DNA of 64,000 nt from positions 186,001 through 250,000 of the forward strand of contig NZ_LXTQ01000040.1 of the NCBI RefSeq assembly GCF_001645185.1. The letters run 5' to 3'. This DNA is from Methylobacillus sp. MM3. Lineage in GTDB: Bacteria; Pseudomonadota; Gammaproteobacteria; Burkholderiales; Methylophilaceae. Below the pieces are notes generated by a model, which did not search any database, was not told the origin of the DNA, and saw nothing but the letters and a program-made list of their open reading frames with translations. This document shows, piece by piece, positions 47,532 through 56,357 of the stretch (the stretch's first letter is position 1; each line of letters opens with the position of its first letter). The translations under genes were made by a program, and so were the position numbers.

Positions 47532-49505
47532 ATGCCCGGCACCCTTGAAACAATCCTGATTCTCCTTACCGGTGCCGTCCTGGCGGTCGCATTATTTCGC
47601 GTGTTGCGCCTGCCGACGATGCTCGCTTATTTTCTGATTGGCATATTGCTCGGCCCGCATACCTTTGGTCTTTTGCCTGACAGCGAAGCGAATCGCGAAC
47701 TGGCCGAATTCGGTGTTGTTTTCCTGATGTTCAGTATCGGTCTGGAATTCAGCCTTTCGCAATTGTATGCAATGCGAACGACCGTATTCGGGTTGGGCGG
47801 TGCGCAGGTGGCGATGACCACGCTGATCGTCATGCCAAGCGCGATGGCGCTCGGTATCGACTGGAGCGCGGCGCTGGTGCTTGCCGGTGCGATGGCGATG
47901 TCCTCCACTGCCATTGTTTCAAAAATGCTGGTGGAAAAAGTCGAACTCAGTTCGCGACATGGTCGCCTGGCGGTCGGTGTGCTGCTATTCCAGGATCTTG
48001 CCGTCGTACCGCTCCTGATCATGATTCCCGCATTTGCCGCGCCTGCAGAAGTAATGGCGATGACGCTGGTTTTGTCGTTGCTTAAGGCTGCGATTACGCT
48101 GTCCATCCTGCTGGTATTCGGCAAGCGGTTGATTAACCCCTGGTTTGAATTGGTGGCCCGCCAGCAGTCGCGCGAACTGTTCGTGATGAACGTTCTGATG
48201 GTCACCTTGTTGTTGGCCTTCATCACCAATCTGGCCGGGCTGTCTTATGCGCTGGGTGCCTTTATTGCGGGGATGTTGATCTCGGAAACCCGCTATCGAT
48301 ATCAGGTGGAAGCCGATATCGCACCTTTCCGCGATATTCTGCTGGGGTTGTTCTTCATTACCGTCGGCATGATGCTGGACATCCGTGCGCTCGTCGCCAA
48401 TGTCGAATGGGTTCTGTTGCTGCTGGCTCTGATCGTGTTTTTGAAAGCGCTAATCATTACCCAGCTGGCACGGCTTTTTCGCCATGAGACGGGAGTGGCT
48501 ATCCGGACCGGCATTATGCTTGCCCAGGCCGGTGAATTCAGTTTCGTTATCATGGCCCACGGTGTGGGGCATGGCGTACTCGGCGGTCCTTTATTCCAGA
48601 TAGTCCTGGCGGCTTCGCTGCTGTCGATGGTCGTCGCGCCTTTCATCATCCAGTACAACGGCTGGTTCGCTTCCCGCTTGTCGCGCAGTTACGAAAGTAA
48701 TCGTGATCGCAAGATCAACGAAATCGAGAGCATAGGCCAGCAACTCAGCGATCACGTCATCATTTGCGGTTTCGGACGCAGCGGGCAATATCTTTCGCGC
48801 TTTCTGAATGAAGAGGGGATACCGTTCATCGCGCTGGACATCGACCCATCCCGAGTACGCGAGGCGGCCAATGCCGGAGAAACCGTCGTCTATGGCGATG
48901 CCGGTCGACGTGTGGTATTGAAAGCGGCCGGCGCCGAACGCGCCAAGGCCGTGGTCATCAGCTATGCCGACCAGCACGCCTCAATGAAGGTATTGCATGT
49001 GGTGCAGGAAAATTACCCCCAATTGCCGGTGATCGTACGTACCGTGGATGACAGCAATATGGAAAAATTCATCGATGCGGGTGCGGCCGAGGTGGTCCCG
49101 GAAGTGCTCGAAGGTAGCCTGATGCTGGCTTCGCATGCACTGGTAATGATGGGTGTGCCGCTCTCGCGCGTGGTCAAGCGCATCCGTCATTTCCGGGAAG
49201 AGCGCTACCAGATGTTCCGCGGATTTTTTCATGGTCTTTCCGATTACGACCTGGATGCGCGCGACGAAGACCAGTTGCGCCTGCAATCCGTCGCGTTGCC
49301 TGCTGGCGCTTATGCATGCCGTATGCGCCTGAAGGATTTGGACATGACCCAGCATAAAGTGCAGGTCAAATCCATCCGGCGCCCGAATACCAAAGGACTG
49401 AGCCCTGCCCCCGAAGTCATTCTAGTGGAGGGCGACATGGTCGTTTTGCAAGGCACGCCCGATAATCTGAGCAGTGCTGCCACATTTCTTCTGACCGGAA
49501 AATGA
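47532..49505 (+). CDS. CPA2 family monovalent cation:proton antiporter (KefB/KefC-like)
   Basis: The protein has 657 residues. About 12 membrane segments occupy residues 1-385 and contain the cation-antiporter blocks LAYFLIGILLGPHTFGLLPD and AGEFSFVIMAHGVGHG. A cytoplasmic RCK/TrkA-N domain (about 405-525, HVIICGFGRSGQYLSRFL, a nucleotide-binding G-x-G-x-x-G) and a TrkA-C domain (about 570-657) follow. It probably exports K+ (or Na+) in exchange for protons. Glutathione gating as in KefC is possible but cannot be read from sequence. It overlaps thiO by 4 nt. Confidence 0.9.
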   Translation: MPGTLETILILLTGAVLAVALFRVLRLPTMLAYFLIGILLGPHTFGLLPDSEANRELAEFGVVFLMFSIGLEFSLSQLYAMRTTVFGLGGAQVAMTTLIVMPSAMALGIDWSAALVLAGAMAMSSTAIVSKMLVEKVELSSRHGRLAVGVLLFQDLAVVPLLIMIPAFAAPAEVMAMTLVLSLLKAAITLSILLVFGKRLINPWFELVARQQSRELFVMNVLMVTLLLAFITNLAGLSYALGAFIAGMLISETRYRYQVEADIAPFRDILLGLFFITVGMMLDIRALVANVEWVLLLLALIVFLKALIITQLARLFRHETGVAIRTGIMLAQAGEFSFVIMAHGVGHGVLGGPLFQIVLAASLLSMVVAPFIIQYNGWFASRLSRSYESNRDRKINEIESIGQQLSDHVIICGFGRSGQYLSRFLNEEGIPFIALDIDPSRVREAANAGETVVYGDAGRRVVLKAAGAERAKAVVISYADQHASMKVLHVVQENYPQLPVIVRTVDDSNMEKFIDAGAAEVVPEVLEGSLMLASHALVMMGVPLSRVVKRIRHFREERYQMFRGFFHGLSDYDLDARDEDQLRLQSVALPAGAYACRMRLKDLDMTQHKVQVKSIRRPNTKGLSPAPEVILVEGDMVVLQGTPDNLSSAATFLLTGK

Positions 49506-50509
49506 AACCATCCATTACTATCGTAGGCGCCGGCGCTGTCGGCTGCCTGACTGCACTGGCATTCGCAAAAAAAGACTGGCAGGTGACGCTGGTAGATCAG
49601 GGCGTGCTTGGCGGCGAGGCCTCATGGGCAGGCGGCGGCATTCTGTTTCCTTTGCTGCCGTGGAATTACAAGGAGCCAGTGAATCAACTCGCGTTGGCTG
49701 GCGCTGCCCGCTATCGCGAGCTATGCGAGGAGTTGTTCGAAGCCACGGGCATCGATCCGCAATACCAGGCATGCGGGATGCGGGTGTTGCCGGAATTTGA
49801 CGGCGAGGCCGCCCTGACATGGTGCAAGACGCATGGCCTCACTGCCGAAATTCAAGGGGAGTCATTATGGCTGCCAGAGGTAGCTCAGGTACGCAATCCG
49901 CGATTAATGATAGCCCTGGGTGCACGATTGAAAGCCCTGGGCGTGACCATACATGAGCATACCGAATTGCTGCAATTGCAATCTGCGACGGCAAAGGTGC
50001 AGTCCTGGCAGAGCAGCAAGGGTATCCGTTTCGAATCGGATGTTTACGTAGTGACTGCGGGCGCTTGGAGCCATAACCTCCTGGGCGAACATGCGCAGCC
50101 GGTGCCGGTAAAGCCCATGCGTGGACAAATGCTGCTTTATCAACTTGAAATGGGCGCGTTGTCGACCATACTCTATCGCAATGACTTTTACCTGATCCCC
50201 CGGCGCGACGGCCACATTCTCGCCGGCAGTACGGTGGAAGATGTCGGTTTCGATAAATCCACGACCGAAAGTGCCGCCCGGGATCTATCCCGAAAAGCCC
50301 GCGATCTATTGCCGCAGCTTGCCGATGCGCCCGTGATCCGGCACTGGAGTGGCCTGCGTCCGGGATCTCCGGACAATATCCCGACGATCGGCCGTCATCC
50401 GGATTTCGACAATCTTTATCTGAATACCGGACATTTCCGTTACGGCGTAACCATGGCACCGGCTTCTGCTGAAGTTTTGTCAAAGGTGGTCTGTGGTAGT
50501 TTCGTCTAA
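49502..50509 (+). CDS. thiO: glycine oxidase ThiO
   Basis: The protein has 335 residues and is a FAD-dependent amine oxidase that makes dehydroglycine for the thiazole of thiamine. The FAD loop is SITIVGAGAVGCLTALAFA (N-terminal). The substrate-domain motif RDGHILAGSTVEDVGFD (about residue 237) and HWSGLRPGSPDNIPTIG near the C-terminus are typical of the ThiO group. No thiS or thiG is adjacent. The last 30 bp overlap the convergent GNAT gene. Confidence 0.9.
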   Translation: MKPSITIVGAGAVGCLTALAFAKKDWQVTLVDQGVLGGEASWAGGGILFPLLPWNYKEPVNQLALAGAARYRELCEELFEATGIDPQYQACGMRVLPEFDGEAALTWCKTHGLTAEIQGESLWLPEVAQVRNPRLMIALGARLKALGVTIHEHTELLQLQSATAKVQSWQSSKGIRFESDVYVVTAGAWSHNLLGEHAQPVPVKPMRGQMLLYQLEMGALSTILYRNDFYLIPRRDGHILAGSTVEDVGFDKSTTESAARDLSRKARDLLPQLADAPVIRHWSGLRPGSPDNIPTIGRHPDFDNLYLNTGHFRYGVTMAPASAEVLSKVVCGSFV

Positions 50510-50986
50510 ATGCTTTTCCATGATGATATTGCATCTGGCGTATACAGGATGCTGTCCTTTAAAAACTGTAACAAAACCATATTTTTTATATAGTCCTATT
50601 GCTGGTGCTAATGTGGTGTTTGAAAGAAGGTAAACGCGAGTTGCCTTTATTTCTTGCAGTTTACTAATTGCTGCTTCGATCAATAAATTTCCAAAACCAC
50701 TTCCTTGATGTTGTTTGTCAACAGCCATTCTCGCCAGTTGATACTCGTGCTCATGCTCTTTGAATAAAGCGCAGACTCCTATAGCTTCTGAATTTTTCAG
50801 TAGAGTGAAAATAAATCCGCCATCATCAATAATTTTGGATGGTTTTCCAAATAGACTTCTGTCCGCCTCTTCGATTTGAAAATAATGAGCTATCCAAGCC
50901 TCGTTCAATCGAATGAAATCATTGATATATTTATATTCATTTATAACTACGACAATATTTTCGGGGCCTGGCATGTTCATTAGCAA
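50480..50986 (-). CDS. GNAT family N-acetyltransferase, AT-rich island
   Basis: The protein has 168 residues. The GNAT core is clear: YQLARMAVDKQHQGSGFGNL (acetyl-CoA loop Q-x-x-G-x-G, about residues 82-100) and GLYKKYGFVTV (about residue 133). The base composition is much more AT-rich than the flanking thiO gene, with many AAA, ATA and TTA codons, so it was probably acquired with the two SEC-C genes next door. Its 3' end overlaps thiO by 30 bp. The frame shown starts MLMNMPG; ATG at 50980 or 50974 would be a shorter alternative. The longer form overlaps the methyltransferase stop. The substrate is unknown. Confidence 0.82.
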   Translation of the reverse strand: MLMNMPGPENIVVVINEYKYINDFIRLNEAWIAHYFQIEEADRSLFGKPSKIIDDGGFIFTLLKNSEAIGVCALFKEHEHEYQLARMAVDKQHQGSGFGNLLIEAAISKLQEIKATRVYLLSNTTLAPAIGLYKKYGFVTVFKGQHPVYARCNIIMEKHLDETTTDHL

Positions 50987-52212
50987 CCAATTGTTTTAAT
51001 TTTAACCGCTACTTGTTTTGTGAAAATACTGAAACAAATATATTCATAAGACCAACCATATTTTTCTACAGCCTCTTGAAATGCCTTGAATTCATCCTCT
51101 CGCCAGTGTTCGTTGCCAATATACTCATCAAACACAATGACACTTCCCGGCACTATTCTGGGAGCCAAGAGATTCAGGACTGTTTTAGTCGAGCTATAAA
51201 TATCGCAGTCAATATTTATGAAACGAACAAAATCCTTATGCTCATCAAGAAATTTGGGCAGAGTGTTTTCAAACCAACCTACATGCAACTCAACATTTTT
51301 TGGAACACAAGGTAATTCTCCCTTGGTTGTATAACTTCCCTTTGGTTCGTGATGCCATACTTCAGGCAAGCCTTCAAAGCTGTCAAAGCCATGAACCGGC
51401 TCATTGACCAAGGCCGAAATTTTTCGGATGGAGGTGCCGAACCGTACACCAAATTCCAGAACTAGACCTGAGTCGGGAGCGACATCCAAGGCAAGTTTGA
51501 AAGTTTGCAAACCACTTCCGGTAATCGGTGGCAGATTTTTGCAAGAGGACTTAAGGTAATGCCATGCATCAAGACGAGCTTTATCAAGTCGACTTCCTTT
51601 TTCGAGCACCGCAAAGTGCTCATCCGCTCTCTTTATATCGTCTTCGTAATCGCATAGCACGCCTAAAACATAACGCGTCTCATTGTCTGAAGGACATATA
51701 TTCAGGGTCTTTTGCAATTGTCTAATTGCAGGTTTCATATCCGTTGGATTGATTAACAATGCATGTAGATTGAATGAGGCATTAGCATAATCTGGAGCTA
51801 ATTCCAGTGCGCGGCGATAATGATTAGCGGCTGATTCGAGGTCTCCATTTTCATGGAAGGCCAAACCGAGGTTGTTATGAAATTCCGGATTGGAAGGGTT
51901 TGCCTTGATTGCACGTTGAAGAAGGGTTGTTGCAACTTCTAGATTGCCTTGCTGAAGAGCAATTGAACCCAATAAGTGAAGCGCATCTTGCTGGTTTGGT
52001 GATAACTGTAAGATCTTTTGACAAATGCCTTCAGCCTGAGTCAGGTTGCCCTGTTGTCTATGCAACCAGGCTGCCTGAAGTGCTCGGCGATTTTCTGTTT
52101 CGCGGACCAAGGAATGGTTAATCCGGCCTGATATGTTATTCAAGCAACATTGCTTATATTTTTTGCCACTGCCGCAAGGGCAAGTATCATTACGCCCGGG
52201 TTTTTGGGTCAT
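50980..52212 (-). CDS. SEC-C/TPR/TylF-type methyltransferase fusion
   Basis: The protein has 410 residues in three parts. Residues 4-24 (GRNDTCPCGSGKKYKQCC) are a SEC-C zinc motif, C-x-C-x8-C-C, as at the C-terminus of SecA. Residues about 45-215 hold TPR repeats (for example NPEFHNNLGLAFHENGDLES). Residues about 240-405 are a class I SAM-dependent methyltransferase of the TylF/macrocin type: LVLEFGVRFGTSIR (SAM loop), VHGFDSFEGLPEVW, and FINIDCDIYSSTKTVL with a metal-binding DCD. The gene is AT-rich, divergent from a GT41 gene that shares its first two modules, and followed by a GNAT. It probably O-methylates a sugar or a protein-bound glycan, though the substrate is inferred. Confidence 0.82.
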   Translation of the reverse strand: MTQKPGRNDTCPCGSGKKYKQCCLNNISGRINHSLVRETENRRALQAAWLHRQQGNLTQAEGICQKILQLSPNQQDALHLLGSIALQQGNLEVATTLLQRAIKANPSNPEFHNNLGLAFHENGDLESAANHYRRALELAPDYANASFNLHALLINPTDMKPAIRQLQKTLNICPSDNETRYVLGVLCDYEDDIKRADEHFAVLEKGSRLDKARLDAWHYLKSSCKNLPPITGSGLQTFKLALDVAPDSGLVLEFGVRFGTSIRKISALVNEPVHGFDSFEGLPEVWHHEPKGSYTTKGELPCVPKNVELHVGWFENTLPKFLDEHKDFVRFINIDCDIYSSTKTVLNLLAPRIVPGSVIVFDEYIGNEHWREDEFKAFQEAVEKYGWSYEYICFSIFTKQVAVKIKTIGC

Positions 52213-52338
52213 ATTTAATTAGCTAAGAAAATGATTAGTGAAGAGAATCAGAATTTAAACGCTTAGAGTAGATATTCTCTCAAGTTTTTGACTAAACAGT
52301 AAGCGAAAGCGTAACCGCGATTCATTCTTTATACGGAA
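52213..52338. promoter_or_regulatory. divergent promoter region of the two SEC-C genes
   Basis: This AT-rich 126-bp gap must carry promoters for both flanking genes. No clear -35/-10 pair or operator dyad stands out. The near-repeat AAGCGAAAGCG at 52302-52312 is the only visible motif. Confidence 0.45.
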
Positions 52339-54360
52339 ATGAAAATCAACGCCATGAATAAAGTTGGACGCAATGAGCCGTGCCCATGTGGCAGCGGCAA
52401 AAAATATAAGCAATGTTGCATGAGTCAAACTGACTCGGCTTCAGGGGCAAGCAAGAGCGTGGAGAGGCCATCACAAGCGCAGATTTCCAGCGCCTTGGCT
52501 GCTGCCGGGAAACAAGCAGAAATAGGAAATTTGAAAGAAGCTGCAGCCTTATGCAGGAAAGTGCTGCAGCATGCCCCAAATAATGCTGTTGCATTGAACT
52601 TGCTTGGCATTCTGGCTTACCAGGCAGGAAACGATTCACTGGCGATAGAACTGCTAAAACGAGCGGTCAAAGCCCAGCCGAACTATGCAGATGCTCATAA
52701 TAATCTTGGAGTTGTCCTTAGAGATATTGAACGTAGTCATGAGGCTATCGAGCACTTCAAAAAAGCGTTAGCGATCAATCCTAGCTATTTAGACGCTCTG
52801 ATTAATTATGGAAATGCCTTACAGGATATTGGTCAGCTTCAGAATGCAGTCACGCTCTATCAGCGGTCACTTCAAATTGCTCCTAACCATCCGGGTGCGC
52901 TAAGTAATCTTGGAAATGCTCTGCAAGAACTAGGTCGCCATCAAGATGCGGTTGAAGTGTTTCGGAAGCTGCTTAACATTTACCCTGATTATGAATATGC
53001 GTTAGGCAGCATGGTCTTTTCAAAGCTTTATTGTTGTAACTGGGCATCATGGGATGAAGATGTTTCTGAGGTTTTACGCGAAATCGAGTCAGGTAAACGC
53101 GTATGCAAGCCTTTTGACCTTCTCGCAATTGCCGATTCGCCGGCTCATCAGCTTTTGTGCGCCAGAACTTTTGCTCAGCATAAGTTTCCTGCAATGGTGC
53201 CGATAGTCACGAAGCCTCATTACATGCATGACAAAATCCGCGTCGCTTATTTGTCTGCAGATTTCCGTCAGCATGCTGTTTCACAACTGATCGTCCAACT
53301 GATCGAGCAGCACGACCGATCACGCTTCGAGGTGATCGGTGTTTCGTATGGCGACGATGATCAGAGCCCATTAAGAAGAAGGATGGTTCAAGCATTTGAT
53401 CAATTTATAGACGTACGGAGTTTGAGTGATCGCCAGGTAGCTGAACTTCTGCGAGAGATGCAGGTTGATATTGCTATCGATTTAATGGGGTTTACTACGG
53501 ACTCCAGGCTCGGGATTCTGGCAGAGCGTGCAGCGCCAGTACAGGCTAGTTTTTTAGGATATGCCGGCACTACAGGCACCAATTACATAGATTACTTGAT
53601 TGGGGATAAATTTATTGTGCCCGAAAGTGCGCGCGGCTTTTATTCTGAACAATTGGTGTATTTACCTGACTGTTTCCAGCCAAACGACACAAATAGGGAG
53701 ATTGCCTCGGATATTCCTACAAGAGAAGAGTGCGGTCTTCCTGAGCACGGGGTCGTTTTCTGCGCGTTCAATACACACTACAAAATTGTGCCACCTGTAT
53801 TCGATCTTTGGATGAGATTGTTGAGACGGGTCGACGATAGTGTGCTGTGGCTTGCGCGTTGCAATGACACAGTAAAAGACAGCCTGAGGCAGCAGGCCAC
53901 CAATCAAGGGGTGCAGCCGGGACGAATTGTATTTGCTGAGCGAACTCCGTCATTGAAAGATCACTTGGCGCGGCACAGGCTGGCAGACCTCTTTTTGGAT
54001 ACATGGCCTTATAACGCCCATACCACAGCTAGTGATGCGCTATGGGCGGGCTTGCCTGTTTTAACTTATGCCGGAAAGAGCAATGCGTCTCGTGTTGCTG
54101 GCAGCCTTTTGCACGCAGTGGGTCTGCCTGAATTAATTACGGAGTCACTGGCAGATTACGAAGAGCTAGCAGTGAGGTTGGCTACCAACAAGTCTGGCTT
54201 GGAGAGCATTAAAACAAAGCTGAGGGAGAAAATGGTTACTGTGCCATTATTTAATATATATCAGTACAGATTATATTTCGAAGAGGCCTTGGGCGTTATG
54301 GCGCAGCGGGCACGTAATGGGCAATCACCAGCAAGTTTTTCTGTTGAGCGGTTGAGCTAA
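52339..54360 (+). CDS. SEC-C/TPR/GT41 (O-GlcNAc transferase, SPINDLY-type) glycosyltransferase
   Basis: The protein has 673 residues. Residues about 9-28 (GRNEPCPCGSGKKYKQCC) are a SEC-C zinc motif. Residues about 45-240 are at least five TPRs (for example PNYADAHNNLGVVLRDIERS). Residues about 255-655 are the GT41 catalytic region, with VAYLSADFRQHAVSQL (His312 aligns with the OGT catalytic-loop His), CAFNTHYKIVPPVF (Lys482 for UDP binding) and LADLFLDTWPYNAHTTASD with DALWAGLPVLT. It is predicted to attach a single sugar to Ser/Thr or another acceptor in the cytoplasm; the donor may be GlcNAc, fucose or another sugar. ATG 52354 is an alternative start matching the partner gene's N-terminus. 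Confidence 0.86.
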   Translation: MKINAMNKVGRNEPCPCGSGKKYKQCCMSQTDSASGASKSVERPSQAQISSALAAAGKQAEIGNLKEAAALCRKVLQHAPNNAVALNLLGILAYQAGNDSLAIELLKRAVKAQPNYADAHNNLGVVLRDIERSHEAIEHFKKALAINPSYLDALINYGNALQDIGQLQNAVTLYQRSLQIAPNHPGALSNLGNALQELGRHQDAVEVFRKLLNIYPDYEYALGSMVFSKLYCCNWASWDEDVSEVLREIESGKRVCKPFDLLAIADSPAHQLLCARTFAQHKFPAMVPIVTKPHYMHDKIRVAYLSADFRQHAVSQLIVQLIEQHDRSRFEVIGVSYGDDDQSPLRRRMVQAFDQFIDVRSLSDRQVAELLREMQVDIAIDLMGFTTDSRLGILAERAAPVQASFLGYAGTTGTNYIDYLIGDKFIVPESARGFYSEQLVYLPDCFQPNDTNREIASDIPTREECGLPEHGVVFCAFNTHYKIVPPVFDLWMRLLRRVDDSVLWLARCNDTVKDSLRQQATNQGVQPGRIVFAERTPSLKDHLARHRLADLFLDTWPYNAHTTASDALWAGLPVLTYAGKSNASRVAGSLLHAVGLPELITESLADYEELAVRLATNKSGLESIKTKLREKMVTVPLFNIYQYRLYFEEALGVMAQRARNGQSPASFSVERLS

Positions 54361-54374
54361 TGTATTAATCATGC

Positions 54375-54406
54375 AAAAAAAACGGCACCCGAAGGTGCCG
54401 TTTTTT
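54375..54406. terminator. bidirectional intrinsic terminator
   Basis: The stem ACGGCACC/GGTGCCGT with loop CGAA is flanked by eight A residues on the left and six T on the right. It serves the GT41 gene and the convergent porin gene. Confidence 0.93.
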
Positions 54407-54429
54407 AGCTTTCTTGTTTTCTAAGAATC

Positions 54430-55581
54430 TTAGAAAAACAGGATTGCGCCGAGAGACACGGTCTTGGCTTCTGCATCGTTACCGACAACGCCACCGAAAT
54501 CTTCGTATTGGTTGTCAGTGTACTCAGCAACCAAGTTCAGGCTCTTGGTAAGGGGGTGGTACGCGCCGATGATCCAAGCTTCGTTTTCGAACTCAACAGC
54601 GGTGCCGTCTTGTTCGGACGTGCTCTTACCATAAGACAGGCCGAGCTTGGTGCCGATGCCCGGGAGGACATAAGTACCTTGCACGTAGTAGCCGTCGTCT
54701 TCGGAGTCGTTGTTAGCCAGGAATGCCAGGCCGCTTGCAGCGCCGTAAGCGCCGGACAGGCCGTCACCATTGTAGTAGTTGGCAACCAAGCCGAAGCCGC
54801 CGAAGCTAATCTTACCGCCGATGTCGTAGCCACGGGAAGTGTAGCTGTCGACGGAACCGGTGTCGGTGTCATGCTTTTGGCTGATAGCACCCAACCAGAC
54901 CTTGCCAGCAACATCGCCAGCCCATTCGTACGTTACCTTACCTTCATAACCCATATCGCTACGGATGTCGGTATTGGAGGAACCGTTGGACCAAGGCTCA
55001 CGCACGCCAACAGCGAAGCTGAAACCGTTCCAGTTCGGGGAAGCGTAGGAGATTTGACCAACCCAGTCAGCATAAACATAACCGGTGCCGATACGGCCCA
55101 GAGTGGAAGTGCCACCAGCGCCGGCGCCGATACCAACGCCCAGCAGGGTCATGTCAGACAGAATGGCATCGGATTCGAAGATGCCAAGGTCGCGACCAGC
55201 CTTGATAGTACCCCAGCTCTTGTCGCCGAAGGTCAAGTAAGCTTGACGAATATTCAGGCTGTTGGAACCGCCAGCGGAGCCGGACCCAGAGTCAACGCCA
55301 GTGAAGAATGTGAACTGGAAAGCAATGTCCAGGTCATTCTGACGAGTCTTACCGCCGATGCCCAGTGCGGAAGGCAGCAGACCGGTTTGGATCACATTTG
55401 CGGTGTCTTCACCAGCGGTGTCCAGAGCATCATCAAACTTGGTGTGTGTGTAGAAAGCGTTGACGTTACCACCGATGTCGATGGTCCAGTCGCCTGCCGG
55501 GATGGTGATGCCGGCGTTTGCAGCGGAAGCGCCCATCGCCATAACGGCGCCGGCAACTGCCATGCTCAGTTTCTTGTTCAT
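54430..55581 (-). CDS. outer membrane porin
   Basis: The protein has 383 residues. The signal peptide MNKKLSMAVAGAVMAMGASAANA precedes a beta-barrel with alternating hydrophobic strands: DLDIAFQFTFFTGVDSGSG, RQAYLTFGDKSWGTIKAGRD (the conserved porin block LGxxxWGxxxxGR), GFSFAVGVREPWS and others. It ends in VSLGAILFF with the terminal Phe. It belongs to the Gram-negative general-porin group. A good AAGGAGA ribosome binding site and a 300-bp palindrome-rich upstream region suggest regulated, strong expression. The codon use is GC-balanced, like a highly expressed native gene, and unlike the AT-rich island next to it. Confidence 0.9.
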   Translation of the reverse strand: MNKKLSMAVAGAVMAMGASAANAGITIPAGDWTIDIGGNVNAFYTHTKFDDALDTAGEDTANVIQTGLLPSALGIGGKTRQNDLDIAFQFTFFTGVDSGSGSAGGSNSLNIRQAYLTFGDKSWGTIKAGRDLGIFESDAILSDMTLLGVGIGAGAGGTSTLGRIGTGYVYADWVGQISYASPNWNGFSFAVGVREPWSNGSSNTDIRSDMGYEGKVTYEWAGDVAGKVWLGAISQKHDTDTGSVDSYTSRGYDIGGKISFGGFGLVANYYNGDGLSGAYGAASGLAFLANNDSEDDGYYVQGTYVLPGIGTKLGLSYGKSTSEQDGTAVEFENEAWIIGAYHPLTKSLNLVAEYTDNQYEDFGGVVGNDAEAKTVSLGAILFF

Positions 55582-55638
55582 ATATTTCTCCTTTAAGTTT
55601 GAAATATCTCGGTAGGTATTCTAGAAACCTTTGCGAGA

Positions 55639-55652
55639 GAGTTCGCGAACTC
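55639..55652. promoter_or_regulatory. 14-bp perfect palindrome, possible operator of the porin
   Basis: GAGTTCGCGAACTC is self-complementary and is centred about 25 bp upstream of the candidate porin -10, so it would overlap the -35 region. It is flanked by two copies of TTGCGAGA (55631 and 55656). Confidence 0.5.
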
Positions 55653-55675
55653 CCCTTGCGAGAAGTGAACTCAGT

Positions 55676-55696
55676 ATGCCAAACCGAAATTGGCAT
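55676..55696. promoter_or_regulatory. inverted repeat ATGCCAA-N7-TTGGCAT
   Basis: A 7-bp perfect dyad with a 7-nt spacer, of the size expected for a dimeric transcription factor, upstream of the porin. Confidence 0.45.
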
Positions 55697-55740
55697 CCGC
55701 AACAGTTTTGTGCGATTCATGCGACACCTTGTTACACTCT

Positions 55741-55756
55741 GTTGCATTTTTGCAAC
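55741..55756. promoter_or_regulatory. inverted repeat GTTGCA-TTTT-TGCAAC with flanking direct repeats
   Basis: A 6-bp perfect dyad with a TTTT spacer lies between two copies of a CTTGTTAC element (near 55727 and 55758). It may be a regulator site or an upstream activating element for the porin. Confidence 0.45.
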
Positions 55757-55885
55757 ACTTGTTACGTCCCGAGTTTTGAAGAGAGTCTGGCGAGTCGGAA
55801 AGGGAGTGAGTGTTGCCGCATCGCCGATGCCCATGAATCGCTTGGTATAATCCGGAGGACTATTTGAACTTGCATGGGAGCTGGT

Positions 55886-56305
<420 letters not shown>

Positions 56306-56357
56306 AGTTGGGCTATCGCCTTTCGATAACCACGGGGTGAACGGAGTAAATGTTTTA

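Larger units (their letters stand above)
55582..55885. other. 304-bp intergenic region upstream of the porin
   Basis: No gene is seen. The region holds a run of dyads, a weak porin -10 (TAGAAT on the minus strand, 55618-55623) and, on the plus strand, a TATAAT at 55846-55851 that probably serves the UPF0047 gene. The dyads are listed separately. Confidence 0.7.
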
